NCBI RefSeq assembly: GCF_011397635.1
Contig: NC_064759.1
Span: 15,148,428-15,212,427, forward strand
Source: Epinephelus fuscoguttatus
Taxonomy: Eukaryota > Chordata > Actinopteri > Perciformes > Serranidae
Length of the DNA stretch: 64,000 nucleotides
Direction of reading: 5' to 3'
Part shown: positions 59,501 to 64,000 of the stretch, piece after piece
How positions within the stretch are numbered: position 1 is the first letter of the stretch
Layout: every line of letters begins with the position of its first letter
Made by a program: the position numbers and the translations under genes
The notes under the pieces: generated by a model
Told to the model about the DNA's origin: nothing
Seen by the model: the letters and a program-made list of their open reading frames with translations, nothing else
Database searches by the model: none

Positions 59501-62500
59501 AACTGGCTGTTGAAACAGGTGACATGCTTCACGTTCGAAAACAAGCAGCCAGCGATTTGATCAGCGAAGTCGCAGGTGACACCATCAGCCGGTTTGAGTC
59601 AAGCTCAGACAGCCAGTTCACTCCGCTGCAACTTTTCTCTGCAATGTTCTAAACTGTTTCATCTCGCTGTTAATCACTGGTCTGAACTGGGCTTTAGATA
59701 CTCCTCTGCTGTGTTCGGTTGTTTTCCTTCAGCCAGGAGATTCTCATTTGAAGCACGACATGTACCACTGTGTAGATGCAGTTTAGCAAACCTCACAAAA
59801 AAGTTATTTGTCTAAAAGTTACCAACTACAGCTTTAAGTTGAGATTTGGTTACGCTCTCACCACAGTGACAGTAGTTAATACAGTGCTGTGCTAAGTGAA
59901 AGATATGTTGGCCAAAAGAACTATGGCTTGCATCCAAATCTTTCTCTCTGATGGTCATGAGGAAAACATTTTGTGATCTCAGCATAACACAACGACAAAA
60001 CATTTTCCCACTGTGTGTAATCTTGTGATCTTGGCATCTGTGACCTTGACACGAGAAGCCATCAAACTGCTTTTTTGAGATTATGGAACAAATGTTTTGT
60101 GATTACAGGATAACAGCTTCCTATGGTCGAGATCATGACGTCTTTAATTCCAAATGTGGAGAAGACAAAACACCAGGCAGACTGTAATTACATCAGAGGC
60201 ATGATCTCGCCATGGTTCTGTACTAGTGTGTTACAGTTACCTACCAGTGTCACTTCCTCCTGCAGGCGGTTGTGTGTTATGATTGGTAGATCTAGATGAA
60301 GGAGGTGGGGCTAACTTGCCCCCAGGAGGAGGTGGAAGAAGCCCAAAGCCACCTGAACTCTGCGGGCGAGACCTGTCCTTCTTTTTTGATTGCTGGAACA
60401 GGTACAGTTATGAGAAACAAAAACTGAGTGAGTGTGAGTCCAGGGGTTTAGGCTGAAACTCAAAACCTAATCATGAATTAATTCTCAGCTGTCACTTAGC
60501 ACAGTTTCATTTGTTAAAATAGTAGTGGTATACATTTAGTGGCTAAGTCGTTAAAGGCAGAATTCTTCACAGACAAGAGCTATTCAATCAACCTGAAACA
60601 CATTAAAAGCATTATAACCATTAAAGCTGGGGTAGGCAGTTTAAATTTGGTATCTCTGGGCAAAAATCTCATAATAAACTTTGAGCATAGTGAATCAAGT
60701 AGTCTGAGAGAACACTAGACCTCTGCACCTCCTCTTGGCTCTGTTTTCAGGATTTAGAAAATCTAGCCTCTGCAACAGACTTTGGCCAATCACAGGTCAT
60801 TTCAGAGAGAGGCGTTCCTATTGTCTGTTCTACAAATGCAGATGCAAGTGCACGTCTCTTCAGTGAAACCCAGGGGTGCGTTCAGCCCTGACAAACCGTT
60901 TATTTAAACAGAAACGATGATGTGTTGGACACCCTGTTGTGTTACGCAGGCGCACTGCCTTTTAACACGGCAGGTTTTAGTTAAGTTCCATTAAAAGGAG
61001 CTTTATTGGCATGGAAAATCCAGAATTTGGTTCATATACACATCGCTGCTAATTGGGTTCACTTCTGACACACCAACCCAACCAACATACTTCAAAGCCT
61101 GTTGCACACCGTTTCACAGTGTTTCAAGGAAACATGTCCTTCAGCCTGGAAACTGTAGCAAAATGGTACACACTGTTTTAAGATTTAACGTGCCCCTGAT
61201 TTAATGGTGGAGAAAGTTGCTATTCCAGCATTGGCACCAACTTTCTACACCGCAAAGCAACCCAAGAAAGAAAGATGGACTTATGAAAAAGAGAGGCTGA
61301 CAATTAATGAAATAAGACGTGTATCAGCAGAGCATATTAAAGATGCGCAGAAAATGTTGCTTATTGTTAAGCCTTCTGCTAACCGAAGCCAAAGACTCAT
61401 TGCTGCGGCTCAAGTTCACATTTATGTGGCTAACATTGGTGAGAGCCTCGAATCACAGCATGTCCTTCACCTCACTCCCTGCCACTACAGACCACCTCAG
61501 CGGGAGAGGACTGGGCAGCAGCTCCTGAGACTGACCCCCTGTCAGAGGCCATAACAGCCTGAATCCAGCCAGTGCAAACCCCAGCTCTGTGGGGCAGGAC
61601 AACTTTGACTCCCCGCCAGACAAGCAAACTTTCTGTTGTTTCCTTTACACAGGTTAGACCTTGCACTGCCACAGGCTACCAGACTGCGTTGACATCTGGT
61701 GCTGAGAGATTGGCAACTTCACAGTGACATAAGATTAGCATTTTGCAGGCTGCAAAACACAAGCCGCACCACACTGCCGTTTGTTTTGTTTTTTTGTTGA
61801 ATACCACTAGTAAAAAAATGACTTTTGGTGCGCCTTTTTATTGTTGCCAGGCAACCACACCATCACGTTCTTACACTAACCTTCCCGTGTAGTCAATCTC
61901 CCGCATCTTTTTTTCACAGTAATTAGAAGCTAGTTCCTAAAATGTTCTAGGGGGGGAAAGCGTACCTGCTGTAGCTCTGGTTGAAGGAATAGTATGTCGA
62001 GCACAGGGGTATGGAGATCTATGTGTGTACATGAGACCCTTAAAGAAAGGGTGGATCATGGGGAGAACCACCAGTTGGTCCAGGAGCTTCGCTTCAATGA
62101 TGGCTGTTTCCAGTCATGTTTTAGGATGACTCGAGGACAGTTTGACATATGCTGTCTATCGTTGGTCCATATAGTTTTGGGTATCCAGCAACCGCTACCA
62201 CCAGTTTCTCCTCCATTGTTTCCCAACTGTAAACTTGTGGTGACCACCACAGAAGGCCTGCCTCTCAAATCATCAAAAGATGACGAAAAAAGAGATGACG
62301 CAGGGCGCTTTTCTGCTCTGAGTTGAAGTTGCCCAACTCAAGGAGTTCAGAGCGTCCAGCAAAAATGGCAGGTGCCTACAGCACAGAAATGTGAAGTGCA
62401 TCCTAATGCAAAAACCTCGAGCAAAAAGCTTCATTCTCATTAAAAACAGTTTTAAAAAGCTGCCCCCAGCTGCTAAAACGCTTTCTGTGTGATTAGGGCC

Positions 62501-63804
62501 TTAGTGCATGAAGTGTGTGGACATGCCTGTGGTTATCTGGTGGGAGGGGCTTAGGACAGCGGGGGTATTTTCAAATTCAGATTCCAGATTTCTGCTTACC
62601 CCAGCTTAAAGTTGAATGAAAATAAGGTTACCCCAATATTGAGAGTAATGGTCTGTCCTTCTTTGAAGCCCAGGTCCAGTTTAGGGGTGTTGTCTGGAGC
62701 CTGCGCCTGCTTCTTTAATTCAATTTCCTGTTTCACCCACCTGGAGATGAGATGCAAAAGTATGACCAGATAATTCACGACTGAATTAGGTATGATTCAT
62801 GACAGACTATGAAGCAGCTGCGTACTTGAAGTGGTCCTGAAGTGCAACGTTGAAGTCAAAGGCATCGCCTCGGTCTCCGAAGCCAATCCCTATAAACGCA
62901 CTTCGGCCTGGGGGAGAAACGAGCATAACCAACAAGGGTTAGAGTTTTGTAAGAGATCTGCAAGGTAATACACACAGAAACACACTGAACCTGACAGTTC
63001 CCCGACAATAATCTGTACTCTACCACAAACACTTTCAATAGTGCATCTCTGCTCCAAATTATCCTCTTCAAACATGTTCTAAATTATGAAAACATTTGCA
63101 AAATATTTATAGCTTAGCAACAAACAGTTTACCCACCGTTGTCATCCTGGATGCGGAGCACAAAGTAGCGGCTTGAGTCACTAACTGTTTCCACTGTGAT
63201 GCCAGGGTACTCTTCCACTGGTGCTTGGGCAAACAGCTCCCCTGTAGGTAGGAACAAAGAAAATATGTTCATAATCTATTTGGCAAAATGCTCCAGAGGC
63301 AATTTGGATCAGGAAGAGACACTAAAACACTATGAATTTCACATTTACTGTGCCAAAACTCAACTAAAAAACATTTAGATTTAAAATAGGGCCAGGATAT
63401 AAATGTTTGGCTGATGCTCAGGAGGATTGATCCAACCTCTAGTATTTAGATTGTATTAAAAAATGGGGAATACGAAGTGTAATCTGAGGACAACAAGCAT
63501 GTCAACGCCTGAAATGCACTGACAAAGACAGAAAGAGATTATCAGGCTGTTTGCTTCAAAATAAACTGCATGCTTGGACGTGGGCTGGGTCACTTTGGAA
63601 TAGATGAGTAACAGAGAGGGGGATGGCGAACACACAGTGAAATGATTTACAACAGCGACAGTGCCAGTAAACAATGGCACTCTTCTGTCTGCTTTTCTCT
63701 CACCAGAGATTTTGTCTTCCAATTTCACGTAGGCCACTTTGCCCCGGGCCGTCACACGCATACGTCCCGTCCAGTCGGGTGCGTCCAGCTTCCAATCGGC
63801 CGCC
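56421..63804 (-). CDS. necap1: NECAP endocytosis-associated protein (necap1-like), partial at 5' end
   Basis: AP-2 accessory protein of clathrin-coated vesicles; its N-terminal PH-like (PHear) domain and C-terminal WxxF motif bind adaptor. Exons in window (minus): 63704-63804, 63137-63241, 62826-62907, 62632-62740, 60245-60392, 56421-56533; all GT-AG and in frame. Visible blocks: [88 protein letters not shown] and DLWGDF. The first exon (MxxxxYESVLCVKPDV type) is outside the window. LLDLD and the neighbouring mfap5 favour necap1 over necap2. The protein ends DSVSPK, without the terminal WVQF known in mammals. Confidence 0.9.
56534..60244 (-). other. necap1 last intron
   Basis: 3.7 kb. Holds family D copy 2 at 58609-59837. 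56640-58600 has chance ORFs and no recognised repeat. Confidence 0.7.
58609..59837. mobile_element. Inverted-end element family D, copy 2
   Basis: Left ttaaagccacagtttgtaac then tgtcatatttgctgaaactg; the right end in reverse reads ttaaagctgtagttggtaac. Same family as 47932-48930 but with a longer, different middle. Confidence 0.7.
60245..60392 (-). CDS. necap1: necap1 exon 6, proline-rich
   Basis: 148 bases. [20 protein letters not shown], then [13 protein letters not shown] and a Gly/Ser end (AGGSDT). Acceptor ..ctgttccag, donor gtaggt. Confidence 0.9.
60621..62609. mobile_element. Inverted-end element in necap1 intron 5, with a Harbinger-like relic
   Basis: Left ttaaagctggggtaggcagt; the right end in reverse reads tttaagctggggtaagcag. 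About 2 kb. The left arm (caatcacaggtcatttcaga) is typical of a common fish repeat. The middle has at least one other element nested in it. Confidence 0.65.
61994..62330 (+). pseudogene. PIF/Harbinger-like transposase fragment
   Basis: The frame encodes [20 protein letters not shown] then [11 protein letters not shown], close to the 'LVQELR.DD.RFQ.YFR..R.QFD' segment I associate with Harbinger transposases. The similarity then stops and the frame runs into non-coding sequence, so this is a short relic. Confidence 0.5.
62632..62740 (-). CDS. necap1: necap1 exon 5
   Basis: 109 bases. [20 protein letters not shown], then [17 protein letters not shown], phase 0 end. Acceptor ..catctccag, donor gtaacc. 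A mobile element ends only 22 bases past the donor. Confidence 0.92.
62826..62907 (-). CDS. necap1: necap1 exon 4
   Basis: 82 bases. [20 protein letters not shown], then ALQDHF. Acceptor ..ctccccag, donor gtacgc. Confidence 0.94.
63137..63241 (-). CDS. necap1: necap1 exon 3
   Basis: 105 bases. [20 protein letters not shown], then [15 protein letters not shown]. Acceptor ..acctacag, donor gtgggt. Confidence 0.94.
63242..63703 (-). other. necap1 intron, no feature seen
   Basis: Short intron without recognised repeats. Confidence 0.7.
63704..63804 (-). CDS. necap1: necap1 exon 2
   Basis: 101 bases. Its first base completes an Arg codon, then [20 protein letters not shown] and [13 protein letters not shown]. 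Acceptor ..tgtcccag, donor gtgaga. Confidence 0.93.
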
Positions 63805-64000
63805 CTGGGACACAACCACACACAAGCAGTCAGGGAGATGTAGGTGATATAGGTGAAGATGGGAGATGTGTGTTTTGGGCGCACGTCTGTTGTTGTGATT
63901 CGTCGGACACACAGGGACACTGCGGCTCTATTCTATGTGAACAGAACGTGACTAAGGCATCAGACCTTAGGCTGAAATATTACATCATCACCCTTACTCA
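63805..64000 (-). other. Part of necap1 first intron at window edge
   Basis: No exon-like NECAP sequence remains up to the edge, so the first coding exon lies further right. Confidence 0.7.

Larger units (their letters stand above)
60393..62631 (-). other. necap1 intron 5, nearly filled by a mobile element
   Basis: Only about 230 bases on the acceptor side and 22 on the donor side lie outside the element at 60621-62609. Confidence 0.75.

Noticed and set aside
61204-61554. 116-residue plus ORF as a host gene
   Set aside because: Inside the mobile element in necap1 intron 5; no family recognised and no splice signals. At most part of a decayed transposon gene.
63456-63920. 154-residue minus ORF
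   Set aside because: Open reading frame merely spans a necap1 exon in a frame other than the NECAP frame, together with intron.

Overview
The window is nuclear DNA of a teleost fish, probably a spiny-rayed one. The evidence is short split genes with GT-AG introns, fish-type SINEs and Tc1/hAT/Harbinger-like elements, many microsatellites, and genes whose closest matches from memory are the vertebrate epsin, SBK kinase, MFAP and NECAP families. All gene calls come from hand-joining exons by reading frame, splice sites and recalled protein families; no database search was run.

Layout, left to right. (1) 1-18500: an epsin gene (epn1-like) on the minus strand. Eleven coding exons (1726-12690) encode about 649 residues: ENTH domain, three ubiquitin-interacting motifs, a DPW-rich AP-2 binding tail, a clathrin box and NPF motifs. 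A 5.7 kb first intron separates these from a probable non-coding first exon near 18431. (2) 18.5-28.4 kb: repeat-rich intergenic DNA. (3) 28.4-34.7 kb: an SBK2/SBK3-like serine/threonine kinase gene on the plus strand, four coding exons, 371 residues, with a TATA box and a poly(A) signal. (4) 34.7-50.4 kb: intergenic DNA filled with nested DNA elements, including a Tc1-like transposon (45677-47303) with two identical 270 bp inverted repeats but a frameshifted transposase. (5) 51.4-54.5 kb: a small secreted microfibril-associated glycoprotein gene (mfap5-like), plus strand, six coding exons, 128 residues. (6) 56.4-63.8 kb: a NECAP gene (necap1-like) on the minus strand, convergent with mfap5. 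Six coding exons are visible; the first coding exon lies beyond the right edge.

Epsin and NECAP both act at clathrin-coated pits: epsin bends membrane and captures ubiquitinated cargo, and NECAP binds the AP-2 ear. The kinase and the matrix protein have no obvious shared pathway with them. From memory of human maps, EPN1 and SBK2/SBK3 are neighbours on 19q13.4, while MFAP5 and NECAP1 are close on 12p13, so this window joins two human neighbourhoods.

The most unusual structure is in the non-coding DNA. A hAT-like element lies in an insertion that splits a SINE. Another hAT-like family carries an expandable minisatellite. A 102 bp MITE has an empty site recorded by a related repeat 14 kb away. 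A SINE carries a 22 bp perfect snap-back hairpin. A GT repeat abuts a kinase splice acceptor. I saw no convincing wholly new gene system.
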